Source: Rhodamnia argentea (lineage: Eukaryota; Streptophyta; Magnoliopsida; Myrtales; Myrtaceae). Taken from it: 64,000 nucleotides of DNA. Below, piece after piece: positions 47,816 through 61,358 of this stretch (position 1 is its first letter; the number at the start of each line of letters is the position of its first letter). Location of the stretch: contig NC_063150.1 of NCBI RefSeq assembly GCF_020921035.1, positions 9,114,001-9,178,000 on the forward strand, in the 5' to 3' direction. Below the pieces are notes generated by a model. It ran no database searches and was not told the DNA's origin. It saw only the letters and a program-made list of their open reading frames with translations. A program made the position numbers and the translations under genes.

Positions 47816-50231
47816 AATACGTTCGAGGTCATCGCTTCATCAGATGAGCCCTTCTATTAACTTGTCTTGGGTATTTTGGAGGATGCTCAGAAAATTGATT
47901 TTGGTGCCTATTTCGCAGTCGCCTCAAGGCGCTGAATTCAGGGTTTAGAAAGATGGAAAACGGGAGATTGAACTCTATGCTCATCAATCTTTCGCAAGAG
48001 CCTTAAGATAGATATAGTCACTGCTACCTAATCCTTACTTTCTCAACTGAAGCGGGTCCACAGAACAGTGAATCAGTATTAACCCTGCGCCACGCAGCGG
48101 AATCCCAATCGCACGATGATCTTCGAATGGTGGGATTTGAAAGAGAGAAGCGGGAAGCGAAGCAAAGGCAGGTTGGAACGATGGGTTTGTCTTCTTGCAG
48201 TTCCGGGTGCTGTTCTTGAAACTTCGTGGAAGCTGTGGTCTGCTGCGACAAAAACAATTCGCCAGCAAACAAATGACATATTTTGTCCAGTTCTTACCGC
48301 GACTCGCAGGGCCTAATTTTCTGAAAAAACCCTCCAAAAGTTCGGTCTCAAATCTACTTCGAACTTTAGGGCCAGTGCCAAATTTACCACAAACTTTTTT
48401 TGTGTCCAAGAGAAAAATCACGGATTTCAATCTCTTCCCCCAGCAAAACAGCAGTGCAGCGTGAAAAGGTCGACAACTGGAGAGGCATGCAACGAACTGT
48501 CGTCTACACAACGAAGTTTCATAGCATCCGCAGCTACCAGATTGAATATCTGTCAGCACCATTAATTTCTCGTACAAATTCTGGGTTACTTCTACAATCC
48601 AAAGTTAAAAAGGGGGGACATCGAATATTCCGTATCTTTCACTCTATTACTGTTTTCTCTTTCGACAATAGTTAGAGGTTCCATACGTTGAGAGTCCCGA
48701 ACCCATTACCTCGGAGTGTCATGGGGGTCGAATGAAGCTTGATCCGATTTGGTACTCCGAGCTTCAACTCAATTTGATCGCATAACGCTTGCTTGCTACT
48801 AGCATCGAGCTCTATTCTTTCAAAGTTCGAACCCATCTTGAGAAATTACTTAATGACTTCGAGCAACACTCAGACTCCATTCAATCGTTAAAGATCATTT
48901 GTGGCTATCTATAAATTGTCAATTCTAGTCGATCCTGTATATACACAGTTAAGGCAAGATACGGTATACCTCCTATATGTCTCTGGCGAAAATTCCAAAA
49001 GAAATCTCCTTTGTAATCTTCCATTTCTTGCTGTCAATACCATACTTCAACAGTCTCTCCTACCAATGCAAACCTGCTTGGCTGCTTCCAGTTTCTCACT
49101 GATTTCCTACGCTGATTCCTGTCTGTTTTGTTTTGTTTTTTTTTTTATCACGGTCCGTGAATTACGTTCGTTTATAATCAATTCCTAACATCGAAATCAA
49201 CCCGTGAAATTGGGACTATTGTCCGAACAGAATTCCAGACTTCTCTTCAAGAAATTCCAAAACCGGAGCTATGGGGTTAATGCAGCTGTTATCCTTGCAC
49301 GTATGATAAGCCAAACATTTCACGTCAGAACCGAACTCACAAGCTACATGAAATAAAATGTTCCGTTTCTTCACTCATCTGATCACTTCCGACAGTAAAC
49401 ATCTAAAACAAGACTCTCAAGAACAGAACAAAATCGAAGCAGAATCTCCAGGAAATTTCCCGGAAGCATCACCAGCAAGTCCCCTTGTGTGCTTGTATTG
49501 CTTGGCTATGAGATGATCGTGTCTCTGTGATGAACAGTACTGACATGGGAAGATGTGTATGGCCAAAGCAACAAACCCATGAAGAAGGTTCGTCCATCGC
49601 CCTTGTCGACGAGTACCATCTTCGCCTGCTCCTTTCTCCACCGCCGAAGCTCAGATAAGAACAGCACACGCCGCCTTCGCGATCGATGGAGTATTCCGTA
49701 AAGCATTCCCAGAACAGATATAATCTTGCATGAACCAGAATGGCGATTGGTTGATATTCGTTTTATTTGGTTGCTAGGAGGAATAAATTGAATATGAAAA
49801 GCAATATAATTTTGTGAATTTAAGCCTATAATCTTGATTGTGGGTTCAGACTTAGCAAATAGTAATTGAGTTTGCATGACTAGGATGAATGTGTTATCTT
49901 GAAATTCATTTACCAATCTACAATAGATGACAATCAAATTAATCTTCAAGGTCTTGATCATAGTTGTGAAGAAAACCAAATTCAAAGTAGACATAAGTAC
50001 ACTTACGGATTCATTGGAGAACATTGCACCATCAGTCTCATCACTCATGATTGCCACTATACTTAAATTACACTGAGGTATAACATTTTCTTTCTGTATC
50101 AGCAAACCAATCCAATATTATTACATTATATAAGTCAAAGAATCAAATGTTATTACATTATTTAGAGCAACAAAGAATGATGATCGGTGATGTATTCTTG
50201 AGTGTGAGACCAACTAGAGAGAAATATCAAA
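47816..50231. other. Intergenic, no supported gene
   Basis: Reverse frames of 180 and 199 codons (48035-48577, 49506-50105) have no recognisable domain and mixed base composition. The segment 49600-49700 is GC-richer and might be an exon relic, but I could not place it. Confidence 0.4.
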
Positions 50232-50942
50232 CAAAGTCTTAAATCTATTATATCCGTGCCAATTAGGTCCTAAACCTTATAATTGTGTCAATTGGGTCTT
50301 TGACATTTTCATATTTTGCCAATTGAATTGGACGAAAATCGCTAACGTGGACGCCGACTGTCCTACGTGATACGGTTGGCGCAGATGCAGAAATTTTCAA
50401 TAATATTTTAAAATTTTCATATATTTTTTGTTTTTTCTTTTCTTTTTTTATAATTTAGAGTTGGCAAGGGCGTTACGGCATCACTCATATAGGGTGAGGC
50501 CATTGTGAGCCGTCGCTTTGCTCGACAAGGGTTTGAGTGAGGTCCGCAATGCCCTCTCCGCCAAAGCGAGGGTGCATGTCCCCTCGCCCAAATCTCGAGA
50601 GCGCATCGTGACCTCACTAGGTTTGGGCTAGTCGAGGGCGTTGCGGTGTCGCGACGGCCACCGCCAATGTGGGCGAGGCCGTTATTCCCTCGCCAGTACT
50701 AAGTTAAAAAAATCTAATAAATTCAAATAGATTACAATTTCATTAAAAATGTCCACGTCGGTGCCCACAGTACTATATAAGACGGTGGACGTCTATTAGT
50801 GATTTCTAACCAAAATTAGTCGAATGAACTCAATTGGCAAAACATGAAAAAGATTTAGGACTCAATTGACACAATTAAATGATTTAGGACCGAATTAGCA
50901 CATGTGCAATAAATTTAAGACGTTTGTGGTAATTCTCCCTAA
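50232..50942. repeat. Fold-back element, family 1, copy D
   Basis: The left arm has 'AAAGTCTTAAATCTATTATA', 'CCAATTAGGTCCTAAACCTT' and 'AACGTGGACGCCGACTGTCC'. The right arm has 'GTCCACGTCGGTGCC', 'AAGATTTAGGACTCAATTG' and 'AATAAATTTAAGACGTTTGT'. The GC core is at about 50460-50700. It is the most regular copy in the window, with both arms and core present. Confidence 0.65.
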
Positions 50943-51059
50943 TACACTATGTTTATGTTTGGCGCTGGCAATTCGTGTTTGTATGTCATGTTAGTGTCCA
51001 CTAGTCGTGTAATTTGGCGTCGTTACAAAAATATCCCAATCTAATTACAAAATTGTTTG

Positions 51060-51420
51060 ACATTAAAAATGAGTGAAAACGTGCTAGCTCTACCAGTTTG
51101 GAGTTAAGGTCAAAGGTAGCCTAAGTGCTGCATAAGGAACAGGTCAAAGGAAGCCCAAGTGCGGCACGATTGTAACCTCATAGTGTCGGCTCGTAACTAG
51201 TGGTATCAGAGCAAGTTGTAAAGAGCCCAATTGGAAAAGTTGGGGGACGCATATCGAGCGGTCGAGAGAAGTCGCAATCAGATGCACCGTCATTGCTATT
51301 GCTGGAGACAAGGCTCGAGAAAACGAGTCTCGGGGATACCACGTCCTCATTCAATGAAAATCTCACCGAGTTGGTTGTTGTGCCATCTCATAACGTTACA
51401 ATTTTTTCACCAAAATGAGT
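51060..51420 (+). mobile_element. LTR retrotransposon fragment: LTR end, primer-binding site and start of gag-like region
   Basis: TGGTATCAGAGC at 51200-51211 matches the primer-binding site complementary to the 3' end of initiator methionine tRNA. It lies directly after an LTR-like end (about 51060-51199). The following reading frame (ERSRNQ..., LETRLEKTSLGDT) is too short to classify. No polymerase domains follow, so this is a truncated remnant. Confidence 0.5.
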
Positions 51421-52509
51421 GAAAAGGTGTCAACCCCTGATAGAATCGAATTTAGTTTCATCGTGTCGGATTTTGGTCGTGTTCTCGTGTCTCATCGGGG
51501 AAATAACCACCTCCGGTTCAAGTTTCAAGTGAAAATAATAGGCCTACTCAAACGTTCACAGGTAAAGAGGACCCCGACAACTTTTTGTTTAGCAAGTTAT
51601 CAAACGGCATTCTCTATTATTTCTAAAGCCCATCTTCTCATTTTCGACTCAAGTGTTGTTTTCTAAACCCGACATAATAAAGGCTGTGTATGACTCGAAC
51701 AAGTCATGTAAGACATCGACCGCAAGAAAACCAGGAAATAATGACATAAAAATATTTGAATTTTATCTCAATTTACAATGCGAACCATCTGCTTTAAATT
51801 TATTCAATATTTCGACCCAAAAAATTATTATTCAATATTATACCTAAAATTATAATTTGTTTAATGTGATCTATAAACTTTTGATACATTTCAATCTAAC
51901 CTCTTAAATAATATGAAAAAATGTTTAATGTAATCTTTTCATTAATTTAAATACATGGACAACATTACACATCGAGCTAAACTTCATAAATCATATTAAA
52001 TAAATTTAAAATTCAGAACTCACATTACACATTAGACAGATCATTAGCATCGTTTACCAAAAACCAAGTGATTCAACTGGAAACTATTCCTGCTGCTGTT
52101 TCATCAACAAGGTAAAACGATCCAAGACACACCGTAAAGCCCAACTCTATACTTCCCACCAAATTCTCGTACAAAGACGCATCACATTTGGACCGTCAAG
52201 CGTCTCAAGATTCCTAGTACAAACCAGTTCCTTAATTCTTAGTTTTGGTGTTTGCTGCAGCTTCAGCATGGTCATTGCTAATAGTAAGAAGCAAGTCTAG
52301 AGAAATTTGTTAATCTTAAACCACAGGAAATAATATGATAAAAACAAGACCACGAAAATTCAACATAGAAGTCCCCCAAAAAGCCATTTCGTTTTGTTTC
52401 AAACCAAACAGTCTCCGACTCCTAATGAACAATGAAACAATCCAGCGAATTCAAAGTAACGGGAGGAGAAGAGCACATTCTGTTAATCCTGCAAATATAT
52501 ACTCCAACT
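51421..52509. other. Intergenic, with U1-70K 3' flank at its right end
   Basis: A short tandem-phrase repeat is at about 51850-52040 (compare 9641-9810). The U1-70K 3' UTR is expected at about 52200-52509. No other gene is seen. Confidence 0.4.
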
Positions 52510-55500
52510 TTACTCCCGATCACGATCCCTACTGGCACTCCGATCATAATGATAGTTGTCCTCATCCATCTGATCATAGTGATGAGCATCCTCGGCGTAA
52601 TGGCCGTAACGACCACGGTCGCTGGAGTGGTCATAGCGCCTCTCTCCATGATGCTCATATTTATCGTAGTGCTCGTAGTCTCGGTCAGCCTCCACCTGCC
52701 CATGCCCATGCTCCGAATGTCTGTAATATCCTTGATCATCCTCAGCTTCAGGATGATCATAGTCTCGCTCCCTCCCTGCATGCCTATCCCGGTCATGCTT
52801 TGGTTCAACGCGATCATAGTCTGCTTCCCTATCATGAGAACGGCCACGGTCCCGGTCAACTTCATACTCCCTTTCCCTATCCCTTTCTCTGTCCCTCTCA
52901 CGAGGGCGATCACGACGGTCACGGTCACGATCACGTTCCCGGTCTCTATCACGGTGATCGCGACCACGGTCCCGATCACGGCCACGATCTCTCTCTCCAT
53001 CCCTCTCCCGGTCACGGTCACGGTCCCTGTGGTGCCTATCTTCTCTGCGATCACGATCTCTTGGCCGATCATGAGATTGCTCACGAGACTTTTCACGTTC
53101 TCTCTCTCCTCTTCCCTTTTCCCGAGACTTCTCCCTACATAGAATATGTTCTCCTAAGTCAGCAACATATCAAGACATATAGACGAAAATATAAACAGGT
53201 GAGCTCCTATAGATGAGACAATTTTATGTCCTCTGATAAACTGTGAGACAATTTACGAAAGCAGAGTTTAACACAGTTTATCATCCACCTGCAACAAGCA
53301 ACATGGTCAAAATCACTCTGGCACGTGATAGATCTAAGAAACCTCATGAGCTTGATCATAAACGTGAGATAAGAGAACTCGTCCTAGAATTGCAATTTGA
53401 CTTATTAAAATGATAAATTCATGCTTTGGGTGTTGAGACAATTTCCTCATATATACTGAATCTTTCTTGTCCTTCTTTCAGGCTTATAAGACCCAAACCA
53501 TATGGAAGGGCATGATACGGCGCTTTTGGCAAATGCACTGTTTCCCTAATGCAGTCGCAGCCAGTCCAGCCACAGGGGTGCCTCAACTTGACTCCATCCA
53601 CAGAAACAGGCACTGACTGTAGGGCGACTCCTATGGTGAGAAGCACCTTCAACCAAACCAACATGAGGCCATGCCTACAACAAACCCCCGTCTCGTTGTT
53701 TTTCATGGGGTTACAGATTTTAGAAAATTTCAATTTTTTAGTAAACTTTCACTTGTATTGTACAATTATAGGTTCAATTAGTGGGGAATAGTTTCTGCTT
53801 TCGTGGTATATCTCTATATGTAAACAGGTTCTCTGTCAAGCGTCTGTTTCAGTTTGCTCGTTATTTAGCTCATGCAGCATATTTCTCTTCCTAAACAAAC
53901 AATTTGGTACTTTGTTAAATGAGAGAGGCTCCTTTTTTTTTTTTTCCCGCGAAGTGATGAGAAGTAGATTGGTGTCATAGAGATAATAGGGTGGTACTTC
54001 AAGCTTGGTTGGATTGGCCTGAGCAAAGACGCCTGACTATTTGTATGTACTGGAAGAAGTTAGAAATTCGATATGGACAGTCTTGCTAAAATATAAACTT
54101 ATTAAGTCTAGTAAAACTTTGTTATCTTATGATTATCTCATGCAATTCAAGTTTATGGGAGTCTTAAAAATCTAATAAACCAAAGCGAGTTTGACTATTT
54201 TGACCAATACTAAGAAACATACAGTGCCATGAGAACTGAACAATGATGGGACTGTGGGAAACAATTCTAACCTCTCATGTCGATCCTCTCGCACCCTTGG
54301 TTCCTCCGATCTAGATGGTCCTCCAGATGGTGGTTGCTCCCTTAAATATTTGTCACAAGTATACAATATCAGATTTTCTATTAATCAGAATAAATAAATT
54401 TAGAAAATATTAAAAGTCAAAATCAACAAAAGAGAAAATAAAGAATATCTTCTCATTTTCTTTTTAAATTTGAAAAGCTCTATAACCAGCCTACCTATAA
54501 TTGTAGGTTGCCTGAACCTAACAAGATGTCTGCTCATTTCAGAGGCAATATCAGGAATCAGGATCATACAGGATAACCAGCTGATTTTCCACTAAATCTA
54601 GTTTACATGATATAGAAGACATACTACTTTTACAATTCTACCATTTAGACTATCGTTCATTTCCCACCTGACCCCTAATCCAATTCGTTATGCAAGTTAT
54701 TCAACTTTAAAACTTTATTTCATCAGAAGATATGTCGAATGTTATCAAGCTAGTTTACCTCCCAGCATGCCTCTGACCAGCATCTTCACCTCCAACCGCA
54801 ACACGACTGGTCCCCAGTCCACCTCCTAGTCTGCGAGGTCTCCAATTTGGAACAGTTCTACCACGTTCAACATCCACAAGTACTCTTCTACCATCAATCT
54901 TCCTTCCATCCGCTTGTTTATAGGCAGCTGCAGACATATGCCAGCAATGATTAAGTAAGGACATGAACCGTATCAAATTTATATTCAATAAGCCCAAGCT
55001 GGGTCAACTGGGATGCCACAAAAAAAGGAAAAAGAAATTCATGAGGCCAAGCTGAAGCAACCTTTCATGTCCCGAGTGTGCAGATACTCAATGAAAGCAT
55101 AGCCTTTTGGTTTTTGAGACGCTGTATCTTGGACCAACCGAACCTAGAGAAGTCAAACTCAAACTATAAATTAAAAGATCCCATGACTGTGAAAAAAGTT
55201 GTAGAACCTTGATACTACATGACAATGTAAAAGATAAGCCTACAAACAGTAAATCCTAAATGGCACGGCAAACAGGCATTTTGCCTCATTAGCCGTGCTC
55301 ACCTTTAATCAATAGGGCCTCCCATTGCAAAGTGCATCACCACCAGAATCGCAGGAAAACTGAATTCAACTTGGACTAACCTTCCCTTACCAGGGGACAA
55401 TTTTTTTTTCTAATAACAATTAACAAGGAATTTAAATGCAGGAAATACCAGGACTTGTTTCCAACTGCTGATAGGTTTTTGAGCCTTTAAAGCCATAAGC

Positions 55501-58500
55501 AAAATCCCGATTAGCAAAAAAAATCAGTTACTGGAAATCCGAGTATGAGAGGAATAGAAGCTGATACTCCCTATAGCTTTACCTATTGCAGAAAGAGAAG
55601 GTCAACCCCTCTGATTGCTTGAGGAAAAAAGGCCAAAAGGCACAAAGCATGCCATACACGACGAAGCAAGTGTGCAGTCAAATTCATGGGCCACCAGCAC
55701 ACCCCCACATAAATGAACGAGGCAAGAAGAGGAGATCCTCCTTTGCTCACTTTTCTTTCCTTTCTTACTTTGACAAGTGAAGAGAAAACCACCTTACCAG
55801 TGTCCAAAGACACGGAGATTTAGAAATAGACAGGCCTTACCAGAGATTTCTCAAGCCATGATAATTGTTGGATCAGATATTCTAACCTAGAGAAAATTCC
55901 TAAATGCAATACCCACTTAAAAAAGAAAAAAAAAATCATCCCATTGGCAGGAAGACCATGGAAAAAGAAGCAGCCCCATTCTCAATAACTTTACACGCTG
56001 TTGAGGATATAGATGAGAGAGACTATGCTGGCTAATGTCCTCCCCATTAGTCCAAATAGGAACATGAAATAGGGTGTAGCAAAATTATTTACAAAGTTCA
56101 ACAACCCAACATAGTGAGGAAACAGATTATCGCATTTCACAGATCATAGTTGAATGGAACTGTGCTGTCGTCTGGCAAACAAGTGGAGCTACTATGTTCA
56201 GTTTTCACAAAGAATGAATACAATCATCACTTACCCTCATACTTGCATAAATTAACACGATTGCGTGAAAATAAGAACAGCAAATCCGTCAAAATTGGTT
56301 CTTTTTTTTCCCTTGAGAGAGAGAGACAGAGATAACTTTGAGACGAACTGAAACAAATAAACTTCTCAAACTTAAAGAGTTTTGATGAAATTTCAAATTC
56401 ACGACGCTTGATCAAAAGAAGCGACACAAATATTGTTCTTACCAATCCCACAAAGGGATTCTCAGAAGTACCTACCCGTTTTATCGGCCCATATGATTCA
56501 AACTCCCTTTTAAGCTTACTTTCAGAAGTTTCATAACTCTGCAACAAACAGAAAACAAAATCACAAATTATTCTCATCAGCCCAATAACTAATGAAAGCA
56601 CAAACCTTGACAACACTAGCAAACAACACTAACAAGCTTAGCAACGAAAAGTGTCTTATAAGGATCTCCTGAAATATTTGGATCATTGTTTGGATCATCT
56701 GCACCAGAAAACCATAAAACATTAAAATTCAATTAAGAGAATCATCCACTTTAAAAGACAAGAATGAGAAAATTACATTGCTTAAGCTCCTCAGCAGCCA
56801 TTTCTGCACCCTTCTCCAGACGCAAATTGTGGATTCTAGCCCTTCTCTGAGCCTAAATCGATAAAACATGCCAAGCAGATGATACATGACACATAAGAGG
56901 GAGAACAGAAAAGTGCCAATTATTCCAGAACTAACAATCAAGCCCTTCTTCTTGGCTTTAAAAAAAAAAATTCAAGCTCTTCTTCTTGTAATGAAATAGC
57001 GTGCAAGAGGAACATTACTACAGAGTCTATCCCAAAATCAAGAAACGCAACACGCTAAGTTTCTCAGAATTAATAGAAGCAAAGGGAAGAAGTCCAAGGC
57101 TTTTCCTGTAGCCACCAACAAAAAAGTGACTGTGAACAAACTTTGGGGGTAGGTTCAACTTCATCAAATGCTCTAGTTTCAAAATCTCACTTTCCATCAT
57201 CCACTTACCATTATTAGGCCTTTTCACCCATCACGAGTGCATTTACTTCAAATTTCACCGTTGATTCACTTCTCACACTTATTCACTGAAAGTTAATTCA
57301 CATTTTTTTCACTTTTAGAACATGACAAAAATGGAGGGTAAGCAAAATGAGCTGCTAATTTCTATTTTCTCATTGTTAACAGAACGAAATCCTCCAGCAT
57401 GCATAAGAACAGTATTATAGTTAGACGAGAGTCAATACTACATAGTGTCACTGAAGGAAGGCAAGTGTGCAAAGAGAGGAGGAGTGAGTAAAGAGACAAA
57501 AGCAAATGAGCTGATTAGGCCAAAATAATAAGCGAGTATCAGATGTTATAAAGGACATCTATATGCTTTTAGTACCAGTGGTGGTGGGCAAGTACATATG
57601 GACTTATTCAAGCGGTTGGTTAAAGGAAATTGATCGATGTCAAATGAGACGTTCCATCAAATTAGAGGAACTATAATGATTCATTGAAATTAAAGGACAC
57701 AACATGATATTGCTGCCTGAATGGAGGATTCAAAATAAAACTTTGACATTCTGAATTAACAAACCCAATCTTGTAAAACACCATAGTCTCAGAATAAGCG
57801 CAAGAGATTCAAAAATCCAATTATTGGGGTGACAAAAGAAAGATACGAAACATGATAGCAAAAAAAGGAAAGCCATCAAAGTTAAGCAAAGCAAAGATGG
57901 AGGAATGCATTAAACAAGAACAGAAATCATCACAAGCTCCACTTCTCTCGCAGATAGATTTGCAGAAACAAAAAGATTAACATTCTTACTGGGGTCTCAG
58001 CCTCCTGGACAGGCGGTGCATACTCTGGATCATCAGGTTCAGCAAAATGACTGACAAACTGGCCAATCCCTACCAAAACACAAGAGCAACATAAACTTCT
58101 ATTTATTTAACAACTACATGCCAACATTTACTCAATATCAATCCAGTATTAGCAATACCTGTGTACGATGGGCATTTTCTTTTCTCTGGAGGCGGCTTGT
58201 ATTCGAGTGGAGGCCGAGGCTCAAAAAGCTTCAACAGATTAGTCGTCAGACCTGTGGGATGGCTTTGCCCAATCTGCAAATCAATTGAACACCATCAACG
58301 TCCACTCAACAAATTCCAAAAGCATGGGCATCAACATGCATAAAAGAATAACTCAGTAGGGCGAATTAGCCAAATAAGGAACTGCCAACACATAAAAACA
58401 AATGCGATGCATAATGCTGAAAATTTTTCAGGAATAGAACAAATCCTTTCAAGAGATTTTGATGAGATAAACTCACGAAGAGGAAAGGACAGGTATTCCT

Positions 58501-59077
58501 ATGTTGGGTGAAACAGTTTTTCTAGGCCTTTGGTTTCGAACATCTAAGAAGGATCTCGAAGTGAGAATTAGGAAGAGATTGTAGAAACTCAAAAAAGCTG
58601 TCCTCAGCGTTACTTCACAAATTTGATCGAGCAACTGCAAGGTCCATTCCTCCACTGACAGGGCAAAAAGAACAAAATAGGCACAGAGAAAACCGACCGC
58701 CTCATCGAAGACACGTCAACGCAAGCCCTACGAATCAGGATATTGTAAAGATCCGGAACAAATCATTCTGCTCCGAGAGTAAATTCATGCCGGAGAATCC
58801 CCAACACAACATGCCAGCTCAATACAAACAAAGCTCCAGATCAAGAGACTACTCCCACAATCAACATCGCGAAAAAAGGCAACGCCTTAACAATTAAAAA
58901 CGGCAGAGAACCCAGAATCTCAAAACCTACGGGAAATCGCGATAAGTAAGAGCAACGCAGAGAGGGTCAGGGACCGACCAGCTTGAGCTGGAGAACATTG
59001 GCGCGACTCTGGGCCTTGGTGCGAGCCTGAACGGCAGCGTTCTGGTTGCGCATCAAGGCGTCGTTGTAGTCTCCCAT
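52510..59077 (-). CDS. U1-70K: U1 small nuclear ribonucleoprotein 70 kDa (U1-70K)
   Basis: Ten exons (59077-58979, 58273-58159, 58069-57990, 56852-56777, 56698-56634, 56538-56476, 55143-55062, 54927-54759, 54340-54272, 53134-52510) join to 480 residues. The N-terminal U1snRNP70 region ([31 protein letters not shown]) is followed by an RRM with RNP2 LFVAKL (140-145) and RNP1 KGYAFIEY (179-186), then [20 protein letters not shown]. The last exon encodes a long Arg/Asp/Glu-rich tail typical of plant and animal U1-70K, ending in His/Tyr-rich repeats. The protein binds stem-loop I of U1 snRNA in the nucleus and links U1 snRNP to SR proteins at 5' splice sites. Exon order and junctions match the known plant gene. 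Intron 6 (55144-56475) is long, and four of nine donors lack a purine at +3. Confidence 0.96.
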
Positions 59078-60335
59078 GGCGAGACTGAGCTTGGGATCGT
59101 CGTGAGCTAGGGTTTATGCGAAGGAGGAGGAGGAGGAGGAGGAGGAGATATAAAGGCCTCAGGCGTATCGGCTTCCAGAGAGAATACACATCGATTGGCG
59201 ATGTGGTGCGACGCTGCGACTGCAGCTGCGGCTGCGGCTGCGGCTTTGGCTTTGGCTTTTGCAGAGCCTCCCCTTTTGTCGGCTGAAAATGGGAGACCTG
59301 GATTTTGGTAGAGGGGATTTTATAGACTGCGAGTAGGAGGAGAAGAAGCGAAGATATAAAAGGTTCCAGAAATTATTATTGAAAAATACGCAATACGTGC
59401 ACCCGAAATCTTAAAACTTATTACATGAGTGTAATCAAATTTTAAAATTTTTTTAAAAATATAATTGAGTACTAAAACTTGACAATTCGATGCAATCAAA
59501 TTTGTACTTTTAACTCCGTCTAATTTGACTAAAAAAATGATAACGTGAGTTTTATATTATTTTTATGATCTCATTTGACAATAACGTGTTAGGAAACATC
59601 GACATTCTTTGAGGATTTTCGTGTCGTGTCCAACAAATCGACACTCTTTGACATGCGATCGACACGTGATCAAGGCTCCGGACACGCTAGCGACATGTGA
59701 TTTTAGCATCTCGACACGCCATTTCGACACGCACGAGTCAATTTTAAGAATTTTTATTGAATTATGAGCTAAAATGTAAATTTATCAAAAATATGTATGC
59801 TTAAGTCAGATATCCAGCCAGCCCAAAAAACCCTAATTGTAAATCCATAAGAGAAAAACAATAAGAAGAAATTCATTGCTAATATTTTTATAAGTATACG
59901 ATAAATACAATGTGTCCCATCGTATCGAAATTTTTAATTTTTTTAGAAATAACATGTTAACGTGTCGTGTCATGTCATGTCCTATCATGTGTAAGATGCC
60001 GCTGCTACTTAGATAACGTGGCTAAAATGATGTACCTTTGTCAGGAGAAGGGGAAGGGGGGGCTAGGGGACATAGCATCCCTACATCTCCCTTTTTCTTC
60101 AATTTGGTTTATTTTTTTAATTTATATTATAAATAAATTTTAAACCAAAATGACATCATTTTAGCTGTTCATTCCCATGTAGGATAATAAAAATAATAAA
60201 AAAGCAACGTAATTATTTTCCGTTAGCCAAATTAAATAGAGTTAACCGAAGGATTTGATGGAACCAATTTGACAAATTTTTATATTTTGTTACACTTTTT
60301 GCAAGTTTTAGAGCGCCATTACACTTTCATGACGA
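59078..60335. other. U1-70K promoter region and AT-rich intergenic DNA
   Basis: The leader has a (GGA)n tract at about 59122-59146. Upstream are hexamer microsatellites, (GGCTGC)3 at 59229-59246 followed by (GGCTTT)n. A repeat arm of the 'ATGTGAT/AAACTT' kind is at 59400-59520, and 'GACACG/CGACAC' phrases recur at 59600-59740. No gene is seen. Confidence 0.45.
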
Positions 60336-61358
60336 GAAAAGTGTAAAAAAAAATCCTAAATTTATTGTATTTATGTCAATCTAATCTTAAACATTTTGCA
60401 TTTATGTCAGTTGAATCCATCCGATCAATTTTGAGCAGAAATCACTAACGTAGACATGGTTGTCCCACGTGACACGATCAACGTTGACATGAACAATTTT
60501 AAATATTTTTCAATGATTTTTTAAAATATTAAATAATTTTTAAATTTATTTATTTATTTTTTTCCTTTCTTCTTCTTTCTTTGTTCTTTTCCTCTTCTTT
60601 TCTGCAAATTTGCAAGTGGCAGGCCACCGGAGGGCCGTCCTCACCAGGGCTCACCTCTTGAATGAGGCGGCCACCACAAGGGCAAGCCTCACCGGATCTC
60701 GCCTAGGCCGGATCTAGCGATGCCGATCCATGTGACCTCTATTGCCACCATCAATGCCGATCCATGACCATCGCGAATGGTGACAGACAAAATGGAGGGA
60801 CACAACGACGACTCAAGTGGCGAGGGGCTAGTGTTTAACGACGGCTAGAGGCGCGATGGTGAGGCATCGTTGCGGCCTCGATCAAGCAAGGATGAGTTTG
60901 GCGAGGCTATCCTTGCCCGGCTGAAGCCGTCCTTGCCCGGGCGACGCTCGGTGAGGACAGCCTTGCCGGCCTTGTCCTCACCCAAGCGATGCCTAGTGAG
61001 GCCGCCCTTGCCTAGCCATGGCGAGGCCGGTCGTTCAGACCATGGCTTGCGGGGGGGCGGTGGCCAACCACTTGCAAATTTGTAGAAGAGGGAAAGAAAA
61101 AAGGAAGAAGAAAGGAAGAAGAAAGGAAAAGAAGGAAAAAAGAAAAATATTATAAAAAGACTCAAAGGAAATATTAAATAATGCTTCACCAATTTTGCTA
61201 CGTGACGTCAGCGATTTCTAGTCAAAATTGATCGGATTAACTCAATGGGCACAAATACAAAATGTTTATGACTAAATTGGCACTAGTTAAAGGTTTATGA
61301 CTAAATTGGTATCAATACAATAGGTTTATGTTTTTTTTGACATTTTTTCTCTTCGTGA
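60336..61358. repeat. Fold-back element, family 1, copy E (large core)
   Basis: The left arm has 'AAAAATCCTAAATTTATTGT', 'TCCATCCGATCAATTTTGAG' and 'ACACGATCAACGTTGACAT'. The right arm has 'GTCAAAATTGATCGGATTAA' and 'AATACAATAGGTTTATG'. The core (60600-61090) is longer than in other copies and GC-rich, with 'GCCCGG' and 'GGCGAGG' phrases on both strands. Frames within it are not genes. Confidence 0.65.

Noticed and set aside
48035-48577. Minus-strand frame of 180 codons
   Set aside because: It is a Cys/Arg-rich mixture without a domain; base composition matches the intergenic background.
49506-50105. Minus-strand frame of 199 codons
   Set aside because: It is open for length only; the 3' part (about 49506-49720) is GC-richer and could be an exon relic, but no family was recognised.
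52422-53142. Two further long frames (224 and 236 codons) rich in Ile/Val/Thr
   Set aside because: They are shadow frames of the same U1-70K repeat exon.
52335-53216. Plus-strand open frame of 293 codons, rich in His/Asp/Ser/Pro
   Set aside because: It is antisense to the Arg/Asp/Glu repeat exon of U1-70K; repetitive codons there keep several frames open. It has no homology of its own.
53419-53733. Minus-strand frame of 104 codons in U1-70K intron 9
   Set aside because: It has a short hydrophobic stretch but no family recognised; it probably arises by chance or from an old insertion.
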